A DNA stretch of 64,000 bases, taken from positions 1 to 64,000 of the forward strand of contig NZ_FOES01000009.1 of assembly GCF_900110685.1 (NCBI RefSeq). Direction: 5' to 3'. Positions within the stretch are counted from its first letter, which is position 1; the number at the start of each line of letters is the position of its first letter. The notes beneath the pieces were generated by a model. That model was given only the letters and a program-made list of their open reading frames with translations, made no database searches and was not told where the DNA came from. Both the position numbers and the translations under genes were made by a program. This document shows, one piece after another, positions 55,958-64,000 of this stretch. This DNA is from Piscibacillus halophilus. GTDB lineage: Bacteria > Bacillota > Bacilli > Bacillales > Alkalibacillaceae.

Positions 55958-57433
55958 TTAGTCAAATAGTACTTCCATTGCCTTTTGAAGTTGAAGATCA
56001 TTTTCCACATTATCTACTGCATCTAAAATTTGTTGTTCAAGGGTTTCTTCGGTCGATTCATCTACAGCACCAGACACATTTAAATCATTTTGTTGCTGGA
56101 AGTTTTCGACTGCTCTTTGAGTTTGTTCATCAAAGTATCCGTCAGTCCTACCAGGTTCATATCCTAATCCTTCAAGCATCACTTGTAATTTTACAACTTC
56201 TTGACCATTCATATCATATTCTAAAGGTTCTTCAGATTGAATGAGTGAGATATAAAAATATTCCGGTTGCTCAACTTCTATCGTTGGCTCTACTCCTACT
56301 TCATTAATCTTTTCACCTTCTGGGTCTAACCAATTCATAACGGTTAGTTTTAACAGTCCTTCACCAACCTCCATCGTTTGTTGAACAGTACCTTTTCCGA
56401 ATGTTGTTTGACCAACTACTTCGTACTGACCGACCTTCTTCATAGCGGCTGCTAAAATTTCAGATGCGGATGCGCTACCTTCATTTGTCAGTACTGAAAT
56501 AGGGTAGTCTTTTCCACCAGATTGGTTTAAGTGATAAGGTTGCGGATCACCATCTCTAACAGAAACTTGCATAAATGGTTCATCTTGTGGCAAGAAGTTC
56601 TCTAATATTTCTTGTACGGAATTAAGTAAACCACCCGGGTTACCTCTAACATCAATAACTAAACCATCAATATTTTCTTCTTCTTCCAATTTGGTAAGCT
56701 CTTCTTCAAACTCTTGGGAAGTTTTTTCAGAGAATGAACGTATTTCAAGGATCCCAACAGATTGCCCGTCAACTTCTTCAACTTCAGAATAAACCGTTGT
56801 GACTGGGATAGTATCTCTCGTAATCACTACATCAAAAGGTTCTTCTTCGCCAGGTCGGTCAATCGTTAATGTAACGTCAGTTCCTTTTTCTCCTCGAATC
56901 AGTGATACAGCCTCATACACGCTCATACCTTCTAAACTTTCACCATCGACTTCAATCACTCGATCATTTGGTCTTAAACCTTCCCGTTCTGCTGGAGTAT
57001 CTTTGATTGGTGATATAATTGTTATGTAATTATCTCTTTTAGTGACTTCTGCACCAATACCTTCAAATGTTGATTCAATCTGACTTTGAAATTCCTCCAT
57101 TGTCTCAGCATCCATATATTCACTATAAGGGTCGCCTAATTTATTAACAATGCCTTCTAGCGCTCCTTCAATTAATTCATCACGACTAATTTCTTGCACA
57201 TATTCATCTTCAATCACATTCATCGTATAACTTAAAACATCTAGATCTGAAAAATCTTCATTTTCTCCACCCTGTTCAGAATCTGTAGAAGATTCTTGTT
57301 CATCTTGATCATTAGCACGATCTGCTTGTTCACTCGGCTGATCTATAAGTTCTAAAGTAGCAGCTGTTACGCCCCCTCCTACAAGTAACGAAACAACAAC
57401 GATCATAACTAGCCATTTCTTAGTTAATTCCAA
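55958..57433 (-). CDS. ctpB: Carboxyl-terminal processing protease CtpB (S41 family)
   Basis: A secreted, membrane-anchored S41 serine protease of 491 residues. It has an N-terminal anchor helix (WLVMIVVVSLLVGGGV), an acidic low-complexity linker, a PDZ domain (IISPIKDTPAEREGLRPNDR), the catalytic Ser in NEGSASASEILAAAMK with Lys in TTFGKGTVQQ, and a C-terminal peptidoglycan-binding-1 domain (LQVMLEGLGYEPGRTDGYFD). In B. subtilis CtpB cleaves SpoIVFA to activate sigma-K in sporulation. The TTG at 57433 was chosen since ggggtga lies 5 bp upstream; a TTG at 57457 has no site. Confidence 0.93.
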   Translation of the reverse strand: MELTKKWLVMIVVVSLLVGGGVTAATLELIDQPSEQADRANDQDEQESSTDSEQGGENEDFSDLDVLSYTMNVIEDEYVQEISRDELIEGALEGIVNKLGDPYSEYMDAETMEEFQSQIESTFEGIGAEVTKRDNYITIISPIKDTPAEREGLRPNDRVIEVDGESLEGMSVYEAVSLIRGEKGTDVTLTIDRPGEEEPFDVVITRDTIPVTTVYSEVEEVDGQSVGILEIRSFSEKTSQEFEEELTKLEEEENIDGLVIDVRGNPGGLLNSVQEILENFLPQDEPFMQVSVRDGDPQPYHLNQSGGKDYPISVLTNEGSASASEILAAAMKKVGQYEVVGQTTFGKGTVQQTMEVGEGLLKLTVMNWLDPEGEKINEVGVEPTIEVEQPEYFYISLIQSEEPLEYDMNGQEVVKLQVMLEGLGYEPGRTDGYFDEQTQRAVENFQQQNDLNVSGAVDESTEETLEQQILDAVDNVENDLQLQKAMEVLFD

Positions 57434-57583
57434 TGGATTCACCCCAATAAATTGCAATGTTTATATCTTTTTATTATACCACTTCTGTACATTTATGTAA
57501 TGCCAACATCATTAAGAGTCATTTACATTTATCTATATAGTCTTAACGTATTATTATGACTAAACTTTGTTGATGATCAAACA

Positions 57584-57625
57584 TATTAAAAAACTGTCCT
57601 CATTGGATTTCCAATGAGGACAGTT
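57584..57625 (-). terminator. Terminator of the ftsEX-M23 operon
   Basis: Perfect 15-bp arms aactgtcctcattgg (57592-57606) and ccaatgaggacagtt (57611-57625) with a 4-nt loop, followed on the minus strand by a T6 run, 13 bp beyond the M23 gene. Confidence 0.95.
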
Positions 57626-57638
57626 AGTTTAATAGATT

Positions 57639-59009
57639 TTATTGAATACCGTAACTAACTGGGTCTACAGCGTTAGATTTATTTCCATTCCAATTACCTT
57701 TGTGTAATTCAAAGTGAAGATGTTGACCATGTGACCTTCCTGTATTACCTTGGTGTCCTATAACTTGTCCTTGCTTCACTTGTTCTCCTTCACTAACAAA
57801 CCGATCTCTTAAATGAGCATAAACGGATGTATATTTTTGACCGTTCACCATATGTACGATAAACACGACATTACCGTAACTACTAGAATGATAAGAACGT
57901 GACACGACGCCAGAAGCTACTGAATTAACCGCTACACCAGGACCTGGTTTAGCAATGTCAATACCATAGTGGAAGCTTCCCCATCTTGGGCCAAATGTAG
58001 AAGTTAATGTACCACTAGTAGGTCGAGTAAATCCATAATCATTGGAAACTACACTCGTTTGTTCTACTGAATTGTTCTGTTCTTGTTTTTTCTGCTCTTC
58101 AAGCTCAGCTATTAATTGGTCAAAAGCTCTTTCTTGAGCTGCTAGGTTCGCTTGTTCTTCTTCTACACTCATCGTGTATTCTTGTAATTCTTGCTCTTTT
58201 TGTTGCAAATTAGCTAACAAATTATTTTGTTCAGAGAGTTTATCATTAAGGTTGTTCTCTAGACCTTGTAACTCTTGCATATCAGCCACTAAGCTTTGCT
58301 TTTCATTTTCTAAATGCTGACGTTGATTTGATAACTCATCTTTATTAGCCTCAACTTGAGCTCTAGAATCTTCTAATTCCTTTTTATCCTCTTCAAGCGA
58401 TATTTTATCATTCAAATGCTCTTTTAATATACTTTTATCTTGATCCATTATCTTACTAACCGCTTGTGATCGGTTGAGGAAATCTCCGAAATCAGAAGCC
58501 CCTAATACAACTTCTAAGTACTTAACACTTCCACCATTGCGTTGCAAATTACGTAGTCGGTCTTCTAATAAACCTTCACGATTCTTAATTTTCTCTTGAG
58601 TTTCTTTAATATTCTGTTTTAACTCTTCGATTCGTTGTTCGAGTTCTTTAATCTTGTTCTCTAATGCTGCAATTTCACTCTCAACTTCCTCAATTTCGCC
58701 TTGCTTCTGATTGACTTCGTTTTGTTTTTCTTCAATTTTCTTTTGAGCATCTGTGATTTCGTCTTTCAAACTATTAATCTCATTTTTCATTTCGCTTTGC
58801 TCAGATTTATTCTCTTCAATCTTCTTTTCAAGCTCAGATAATTCACTTGATAAACTACTACGTTTTTCACTTGCCTTCTTAGATTTTTCTTTTAGCTCTT
58901 TAATTTCCTGATCAATATCTTCCGCGTGTACTTGATCAGTTTGTGAAAAAGCTAGTCCAATCATTACGATTACCGTTGCCGTCATATAAACAACTATTCT
59001 TTTGTACAA
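57639..59009 (-). CDS. EnvC-like M23 peptidoglycan endopeptidase with long coiled coil
   Basis: A 456-residue exported protein. The signal peptide (VVYMTATVIVMIGLAFSQ, cleavage probably after VHA) is followed by about 280 residues of coiled coil very rich in Glu, Lys and Gln (two blocks of about 100 residues around a NLQRNGGSVKYLEVVLGASD hinge), then a C-terminal LytM/M23 domain. The zinc ligands are intact: H and D in GSFHYGIDIA, and HLHFELH at the end, so it should cut cell-wall cross-links by itself. Directly downstream of ftsX, it is the likely hydrolase activated by FtsEX. Start is TTG at 59009, after agggaggaa. Confidence 0.9.
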   Translation of the reverse strand: MYKRIVVYMTATVIVMIGLAFSQTDQVHAEDIDQEIKELKEKSKKASEKRSSLSSELSELEKKIEENKSEQSEMKNEINSLKDEITDAQKKIEEKQNEVNQKQGEIEEVESEIAALENKIKELEQRIEELKQNIKETQEKIKNREGLLEDRLRNLQRNGGSVKYLEVVLGASDFGDFLNRSQAVSKIMDQDKSILKEHLNDKISLEEDKKELEDSRAQVEANKDELSNQRQHLENEKQSLVADMQELQGLENNLNDKLSEQNNLLANLQQKEQELQEYTMSVEEEQANLAAQERAFDQLIAELEEQKKQEQNNSVEQTSVVSNDYGFTRPTSGTLTSTFGPRWGSFHYGIDIAKPGPGVAVNSVASGVVSRSYHSSSYGNVVFIVHMVNGQKYTSVYAHLRDRFVSEGEQVKQGQVIGHQGNTGRSHGQHLHFELHKGNWNGNKSNAVDPVSYGIQ

Positions 59010-59040
59010 AATCCATTCCTCCCTCTCGTACTCAATCATC

Positions 59041-59937
59041 TTATACTTTTAAGAATTTACGTACACTCATGACGCTGCCCCAAATACCAATAAATACTCC
59101 TAAACCAAGTAATAATAATGATAACTGCCATGCAAATGGATTAAATGGTAATAATTCCACGAATGGAAGTAAATTACGTCCATCCACATTATCATAAAGG
59201 TAATAGTATCCAGCCAGTACTAATGCGATTGGGATAATGGAACCTATAACCCCCATTAGCATCCCTTCAATAAAGAAAGGCCAACGAATAAAACTATTTT
59301 TTGCACCCACTAACTTCATAATTCCAATCTCATTTTGTCTTGCAATAATCGTCATCCTGATGGTATTGGAAATTAAAAATATAGCTGTGAACAGTAAGGC
59401 TGTAATAAAACCTAAGCCTATGTATCTAGCATATTTATTAAAAGTTAATAGGCGTTCCACAGTAGCTTGGGAATAATCAACGTCATCAACATAATCCATT
59501 TCTTTAACTTGATTAGACAATGACTTGTAATAGTTAGCATCACTTGCTTTAATAATAAATACATCATTAAGTGGGTTACTATCTTCAAACATCATTCCCC
59601 ACTCATCACCTGATTCACCCATATCTTCTATTAGCTTGTTTAGTTCTTCTTCTTTAGAGGAATACTCTATAGATCTTACATTTGATAACTCGTTTAGATT
59701 TGACTCTAATTCTTCTACTTCTTCTTCACCTGCGCCCAGTTCAACGTAAACACTCATTTGGACATCTTGTTCAATATTTTCAGCAACTTGATTTAAATTG
59801 AGAATTAGAGCTAAAAAAATCCCAACCAAGATTAGGGTTGTTGTCACTGCTCCGACAGAAGCAACTGTCATCCAACTATTTCGAATAATGTTCCTTGAAC
59901 CTTCTATGATATGCCTTCTTGCTGTACTAAGCTTCAT
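59041..59937 (-). CDS. ftsX: Cell-division ABC transporter permease FtsX
   Basis: A 298-residue membrane protein with the FtsX topology: one N-terminal helix (about 23-47), a large extracellular loop, then three helices (about 173-196, 220-243, 268-288). The signature NEIGIMKLVGAKNSFIRWPF is visible. The extracellular loop is thought to hold the coiled-coil hydrolase. The start overlaps the ftsE end by 11 bp and the hydrolase follows downstream, an arrangement that supports a functional FtsEX-hydrolase complex. Confidence 0.96.
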   Translation of the reverse strand: MKLSTARRHIIEGSRNIIRNSWMTVASVGAVTTTLILVGIFLALILNLNQVAENIEQDVQMSVYVELGAGEEEVEELESNLNELSNVRSIEYSSKEEELNKLIEDMGESGDEWGMMFEDSNPLNDVFIIKASDANYYKSLSNQVKEMDYVDDVDYSQATVERLLTFNKYARYIGLGFITALLFTAIFLISNTIRMTIIARQNEIGIMKLVGAKNSFIRWPFFIEGMLMGVIGSIIPIALVLAGYYYLYDNVDGRNLLPFVELLPFNPFAWQLSLLLLGLGVFIGIWGSVMSVRKFLKV

Positions 59938-60622
59938 AACCGTACTCTCCTTGTTGCTCGTCCCTTACGATTTGACCATTTTCCATGGCAATGACACGTT
60001 TCTTCATTTTGTCAACGATGTCTTTACTATGTGTAGCCATAATAACAGTTGTCCCAGATGAATTAATATCTTCAAAGGTCCTCATAATTCCCCACGATGT
60101 TTCTGGGTCTAAATTACCAGTCGGTTCGTCTGCGATGACAACTTTTGGATTATTAACAATCGCGCGTGCAATCGCTACTCTCTGTTGTTCACCACCCGAT
60201 AATTGTGCTGGAATAAAACGGGCTTTGTGTTTTAAACCAACTTGATCGAGCACGTTCATCACACGACGTCGAATTTTCTTAGGATTTTCTTCGATCACTT
60301 CTAGTGCAAATGCAACATTTTCATATACCGATTTACGCTGTAGTAGTTTAAAATCTTGGAAAATAACTCCGATATCACGTCGTAAAAAAGGAACATCCTT
60401 TTTCTTCAATGTCCCTAACTCGACACCATTTATGTAAACCTCACCTTTCGACGGGACTTCTTCCCTATACATCATTTTTACGAACGATGTTTTCCCCGCA
60501 CCACTAGGTCCTACGACATAGACGAAATCACCTTGTTCTATGTTAACATCAACACCATTTAAAGCTGTGACACCGTTTTTATAGACTTTAAATACTTTTT
60601 TCATTTTTATCATAGACGTCAC
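59927..60622 (-). CDS. ftsE: Cell-division ATP-binding protein FtsE
   Basis: A 231-residue ABC ATPase that drives conformational change of FtsX. Walker A is VVGPSGAGKTSFVKM, the ABC signature is LSGGEQQRVAIARAI, Walker B is VVIADEPTGNLDP, and the switch histidine is in IMATHSKDIVD. The start was taken as GTG at 60622, since ggaggt lies 4-6 bp upstream; an ATG three codons later is further than usual from that site. Confidence 0.96.
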   Translation of the reverse strand: MTSMIKMKKVFKVYKNGVTALNGVDVNIEQGDFVYVVGPSGAGKTSFVKMMYREEVPSKGEVYINGVELGTLKKKDVPFLRRDIGVIFQDFKLLQRKSVYENVAFALEVIEENPKKIRRRVMNVLDQVGLKHKARFIPAQLSGGEQQRVAIARAIVNNPKVVIADEPTGNLDPETSWGIMRTFEDINSSGTTVIMATHSKDIVDKMKKRVIAMENGQIVRDEQQGEYGYEA

Positions 60623-60832
60623 CAGTACCTCCTGTTGTAGAAGAAAAACTATACTATCTGAAAATTCATTTAATTCAACGTGTATTATACCATATATCGA
60701 CTAAATTACCTATTTTAACCTATTTCTTCTTAAACTATTCTTTATCAGATATGTTTCATTATAACACGACTCGACAAAAAGTTTAGGGAAATTTTTATTA
60801 CGTTTGTGTTTCAAAAGATAAAAATTCCATTA

Positions 60833-60871
60833 CAAATAAAAATAGTCCTTGGATTTTTATCCAAGGACTAT
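60833..60871 (-). terminator. Terminator of cccB
   Basis: Perfect 12-bp arms atagtccttgga (60842-60853) and tccaaggactat (60860-60871) with a 6-nt loop, followed on the minus strand by TTTTTATTTG, 8 bp beyond cccB. Confidence 0.93.
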
Positions 60872-60879
60872 CGACTTTA

Positions 60880-61251
60880 CTACCTATTGACTAACCATTC
60901 AGCAATCTGTTGTGACTCTTCTTCACTTAAATGATCTTGTGCAGGCATCTGACCTTTTCCATTTTGAATGATGTCGACAATATCATCAACACTATATTCA
61001 TCGCCAACATTCTCAAGACTTGGTCCTGCACCACCAGTTAAGTCTGCACCATGACACTGTGCACAGTTGGTGTTATATAACTCTTCACCAGCTTGTGCGG
61101 TTTCTTCAGCACCACCGTCACCATTTTCTTGCTCTTGGCCAGACTCTTCACCAGTACCACCAGTGTCACCATTATCATCTGTGTCATCTCCGCCACCACA
61201 AGCAGCTAAGACTAACATCACACTAAAAACACCCACGAGTAACTTTTTCAT
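60880..61251 (-). CDS. cccB: Cytochrome c551 lipoprotein (CccB-like)
   Basis: A 123-residue exported c-type cytochrome. A lipoprotein signal peptide ends in LVLAAC (lipidated Cys18), followed by a low-complexity linker rich in Gly, Asp and Glu, then a small class I cytochrome domain with the haem-binding CAQCH and the axial methionine in GKGQMPAQ. It would carry electrons at the outer membrane face, to cytochrome c oxidase or similar. The ATG at 61251 was chosen because agaggaggt lies upstream; the frame continues to 61305. It lies between prfB and ftsE, as in B. subtilis. Confidence 0.92.
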   Translation of the reverse strand: MKKLLVGVFSVMLVLAACGGGDDTDDNGDTGGTGEESGQEQENGDGGAEETAQAGEELYNTNCAQCHGADLTGGAGPSLENVGDEYSVDDIVDIIQNGKGQMPAQDHLSEEESQQIAEWLVNR

Positions 61252-61309
61252 AATTTTAACCTCCTCTTTTTGGATGTCGTGGTAGTAATATACCCCTTTT
61301 TTCAAAAAA

Positions 61310-62414
61310 TTATCCTTTAACTTTCGATCTTAAATATGCGTCTATAAAAGAATCAATACTTCCATCCATGACAGCTTGTGTATTTCCATTTTCTAAATTA
61401 GTACGATGATCTTTTACCATATTATAGGGATGGAAAACATAGGAACGAATTTGACTTCCCCAACCAATTTCTTTTTGTTCACCGCGAATCTCATCAAGTT
61501 CTTGTTGTTGTTTTTCAATCTCTAGTTGATAAAGTTTAGACTTTAGCATTTTCATAGCTTGTTCACGGTTTTTAATTTGTGAACGTTCAGATTGACATGT
61601 CACGACTGTATTAGTTGGTATGTGTGTAATTCGTACAGCAGAATCAGTCGTGTTTACATGCTGACCTCCTGCTCCGCTTGAACGGTACGTATCAATTTTT
61701 AAATCTTCCGTACGTACATCGATTTCAACATCATCGTTAAACTCTGGCATCACATCACAAGAGGCAAATGACGTGTGGCGACGTCCCGATGAATCAAATG
61801 GTGAAATTCTAACTAAACGGTGTACTCCTTTTTCAGCTTTCAAATAGCCATATGCGTTATGCCCTTTTATCAGCAATGTTACACTTTTCACTCCCGCTTC
61901 ATCACCAGGGAGGTAGTCTAAGGTTTCAACTTTAAAACCTTTCTTTTCTGCGTAACGTTTATACATACGTAATAACATTTCTGCCCAGTCTTGAGATTCC
62001 GTCCCGCCTGCACCTGGGTGGATTTCTAAAATCGCATTATTTTTATCATATGGCTCATTCAACAAGATCTCTAACTCAAACTCATTAAACTGTTCTGTAA
62101 CTCGCTTTAATTCTTCTTGTAAATCTTCAAAAAGTTCCTCATCCGCTTCTTCTCTAACAAGCTCATAAGAAACTTCAAGATTTTCCAAATCCTCTTCGTT
62201 TTTTTCGAAGGCATGAACGCGCTCTTTAACCGTATTAGCCTCATTAATAACCTTCTGTGCTACACTTGGTTCATCCCAGAAATCGGGAGCTGTCATTTGC
62301 TGTTCGTGTTCAGCAATTTTCTCACGATCCTCTTCTAAGTCAAAGAGACCCCCTAAAATCTTCTAGGCGATTTTTCAATTTGTTAATTTGATCTTTAATG
62401 TCAGTTAAATCCAT
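61310..62414 (-). CDS. prfB: Peptide chain release factor 2 with programmed +1 frameshift
   Basis: Release factor 2 recognises UGA and UAA stop codons. The gene is in two frames. The first part starts with ATG at 62414 ([13 protein letters not shown]) after gaggtgat and runs to an in-frame TGA at 62342-62340. The second part, in the +1 frame, continues [20 protein letters not shown] to the end at 61310. The joined product has about 367 residues, the family length. The GGQ catalytic motif is present in [17 protein letters not shown]. The stop-codon recognition region is also visible. The reader must join the two parts: 62414-62340 and then 61310 in +1 frame. Confidence 0.97.
62336..62360 (-). 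promoter_or_regulatory. RF2 programmed frameshift site
   Basis: The minus-strand sequence AGGGGGTCTCTTTGAC has an internal Shine-Dalgarno-like AGGGGG, the slippery CTT codon, and the in-frame TGA followed by C. This is the classical RF2 autoregulation site: when RF2 is scarce the ribosome slips +1 and makes more RF2. Confidence 0.95.
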
Positions 62415-62504
62415 AACATCACCTCAACTATGTATGATTCTATTGATTAGTATACCACTTTATCAATTAACAAAAACCACCTATAATCAACAAAAATTTA
62501 ACAA

Positions 62505-62538
62505 TCAAAAACACCTTGATGAACATGCACCAAGGTGT
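62505..62538 (-). terminator. Terminator of secA
   Basis: The arms acaccttg (62511-62518) and caaggtgt (62531-62538) with a 12-nt loop, followed on the minus strand by a T5 run, 9 bp beyond secA. Confidence 0.85.
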
Positions 62539-62546
62539 TTGTTTTT

Positions 62547-64000
62547 TTAAGCGTCTTTACCGTGACAGTTTTTATACTTCTTCCCACTACCACAAGGGCA
62601 AGGGTCATTACGTCCGATATTTTCTTTCTTAACATATGGTTTCTTTTTCTTTTCTTGATTTTGACGGCCACCGGCAATGGCTTTAGTACCTGAAGCCACT
62701 TCTACACGTTGTAAGTTATCTCTAATTTGAGCTTTCATCGCATACTTGGCAACTTCCTGTTCGATTTCAGCAATCATCTCTTCAAACATTGCGAAACCTT
62801 CCATTTGGTATTCTTGTAATGGATCCGTTTGTCCATATGCACGTAGATGAATACCTTGACGAAGCTGGTCCATTTGGTCGATATGATCCATCCATTTCGA
62901 ATCAACTGTACGTAAAAGAATGACTCTTTCAAATTCTCTCATTTGCTCTTCTGTAAGCTCTTGTTCACGCTCATCGTATTTTTTGTTCACGATACCCATG
63001 ATGAGCTCAATCATTTCATCTGGTTCTTTACCCTTGAGATCATTGACATTTATGTCGTCTAACTCTAAGACGTTGGCATGGATGAAGTCAATTAAGCCAG
63101 CTAAGTCCCACTTCTCTTCATCTTCATCTTGTGTATAAGCTTGAACATTTCGAGTGACTGTCGACTCAATCATATTGATGATAATGTCACGTAATTTCTC
63201 ACTTGTTAGAACTTGATAACGTTGATCATAAATAATGTCACGCTGTTGTCTAAGTACATCATCATAAGCTAATAACTGTTTACGTGCATCAAAGTTATTA
63301 CCTTCAACTCGTTTTTGTGCAGATTCTACTGCACGTGATACCATTTTACTTTCAATCGGTTGGTCATCATCCATTCCAAGTCGTTCCATCATTGAACGCA
63401 TATTGTCAGAACCAAACCGGCGCATTAACTCATCTTCCATGGATAAATAGAATTGAGACTCACCTGGATCACCTTGACGTCCGGAACGACCACGAAGCTG
63501 GTTATCAATACGACGAGACTCATGACGTTCAGTACCAATTACTGCTAAACCACCTAATTCGCGAACACCTTCACCTAATTTAATGTCGGTACCACGACCG
63601 GCCATGTTGGTCGCAATGGTTACAGCACCTTTTTGGCCTGCTTCTTGAATAATCTCGGCTTCTTTAAAGTGATTTTTAGCGTTTAATACGTTATGTTTAA
63701 CGCCAGCTTTTTTAAGTAATTTAGAAATTAATTCCGACGTCTCAACGGCAACGGTGCCAACCAACACTGGTTGTCCTTTTTCATAACGTTCTTTAATATC
63801 TTGAACTAATGCTTTATACTTTCCCTCAACTGTTTTATAGATTAAATCACTGTAATCTTGACGTATAACAGGTTTGTTCGTCGGAATCGCGACAACACTC
63901 ATGTTATAAATATTACGGAATTCTTCTTCTTCTGTTTTGGCTGTACCCGTCATACCAGCTAATTTTTCATACATACGGAAAAAGTTCTGGAACGTAATTG
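62547..64000 (-). CDS. secA: Preprotein translocase ATPase SecA, C-terminal part (5' end outside window)
   Basis: About 484 codons of the ATP-driven motor of Sec protein export. The frame stays open to the window edge ([20 protein letters not shown]), so the ATG at 63974 is internal. Visible are the second nucleotide-binding fold ([36 protein letters not shown]), the helical scaffold and wing domains ([19 protein letters not shown]), and the C-terminal zinc-binding tail ([20 protein letters not shown]) that binds SecB-like partners or lipids. It precedes prfB, as in B. subtilis. Confidence 0.97.
   Translation of the reverse strand, partial: ITFQNFFRMYEKLAGMTGTAKTEEEEFRNIYNMSVVAIPTNKPVIRQDYSDLIYKTVEGKYKALVQDIKERYEKGQPVLVGTVAVETSELISKLLKKAGVKHNVLNAKNHFKEAEIIQEAGQKGAVTIATNMAGRGTDIKLGEGVRELGGLAVIGTERHESRRIDNQLRGRSGRQGDPGESQFYLSMEDELMRRFGSDNMRSMMERLGMDDDQPIESKMVSRAVESAQKRVEGNNFDARKQLLAYDDVLRQQRDIIYDQRYQVLTSEKLRDIIINMIESTVTRNVQAYTQDEDEEKWDLAGLIDFIHANVLELDDINVNDLKGKEPDEMIELIMGIVNKKYDEREQELTEEQMREFERVILLRTVDSKWMDHIDQMDQLRQGIHLRAYGQTDPLQEYQMEGFAMFEEMIAEIEQEVAKYAMKAQIRDNLQRVEVASGTKAIAGGRQNQEKKKKPYVKKENIGRNDPCPCGSGKKYKNCHGKDA

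Noticed and set aside
61310-62414. prfB as a frameshifted pseudogene
   Set aside because: The shift lies exactly at the classical RF2 site (AGGGGG...CTT TGA C), so it is programmed and the gene is functional.

Overview
The window is a stretch of chromosome from a low-GC, endospore-former-type Firmicute of the family Bacillaceae. The evidence is gene order and content that closely follow Bacillus subtilis: secA-prfB-cccB-ftsEX-ctpB-minJ-uvrBA, hprK-lgt-yvoD-ppaX-yvoF, trxB-yvcI-rapZ-yvcK-whiA-crh, clpP with its neighbouring tRNA-Arg, and the cggR-gapA-pgk-tpiA-gpmI-eno glycolytic operon. Bacillithiol genes, a CtsR box, a LexA box and a CggR operator agree. Na+-coupled symporters (PanF, PutP) would suit a salt-adapted relative, but the species cannot be named from sequence alone.

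Layout. 1-490: right end of an IS256-family insertion sequence and a short interrupted reading frame. 507-7727: the lower-glycolysis operon on the minus strand, with its repressor gene cggR, promoter and operator; cggR appears to start at CTG. 7734-13858: a small accessory block with a glutaredoxin-like protein, a membrane channel protein behind a sigma-B-like promoter, an unknown membrane protein, nadE with a cysteine hydrolase, and an ArsR-SRPBCC-VOC operon. 14264-15166: tRNA-Arg and CtsR-controlled clpP. 15291-28995: panF-yhdT, a MoxR/VWA pair (yojNO), a putP/OCD/FAD-oxidase set with a CdaR-type regulator, and acyl-CoA and aldehyde dehydrogenases. 28234-33011: IclR regulator, lysine 6-dehydrogenase, aldehyde dehydrogenase and aminotransferase. 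With 25359-28033 this looks like a route from lysine through 2-aminoadipate to glutaryl-CoA. 33187-46571: the crh/whiA/yvcK/rapZ/trxB and glpKD/yvoF/ppaX/lgt/hprK blocks. 46955-49622: yvlBD and bshB2-yojF. 49636-64000: uvrAB, minJ, ctpB, an M23 hydrolase with ftsEX, cccB, prfB (programmed frameshift) and the 3' part of secA.

Most unusual signal. Every native convergent gene junction in the window (four of four) carries a degenerate tandem array with an exact 21-bp period: 10458-10625, 15174-15288, 20012-20131 and 28094-28219. The arrays use three different core sequences. Within each, a core of about 10-11 bp is kept and the remaining 10-11 bp vary freely, yet no insertion or deletion breaks the 21-bp register. 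All sit beside an intrinsic terminator hairpin. A two-unit remnant at 9441-9482 follows another terminator. I know of no named family that fits; helical phasing (two turns) suggests a DNA-bound or topological role at gene ends.
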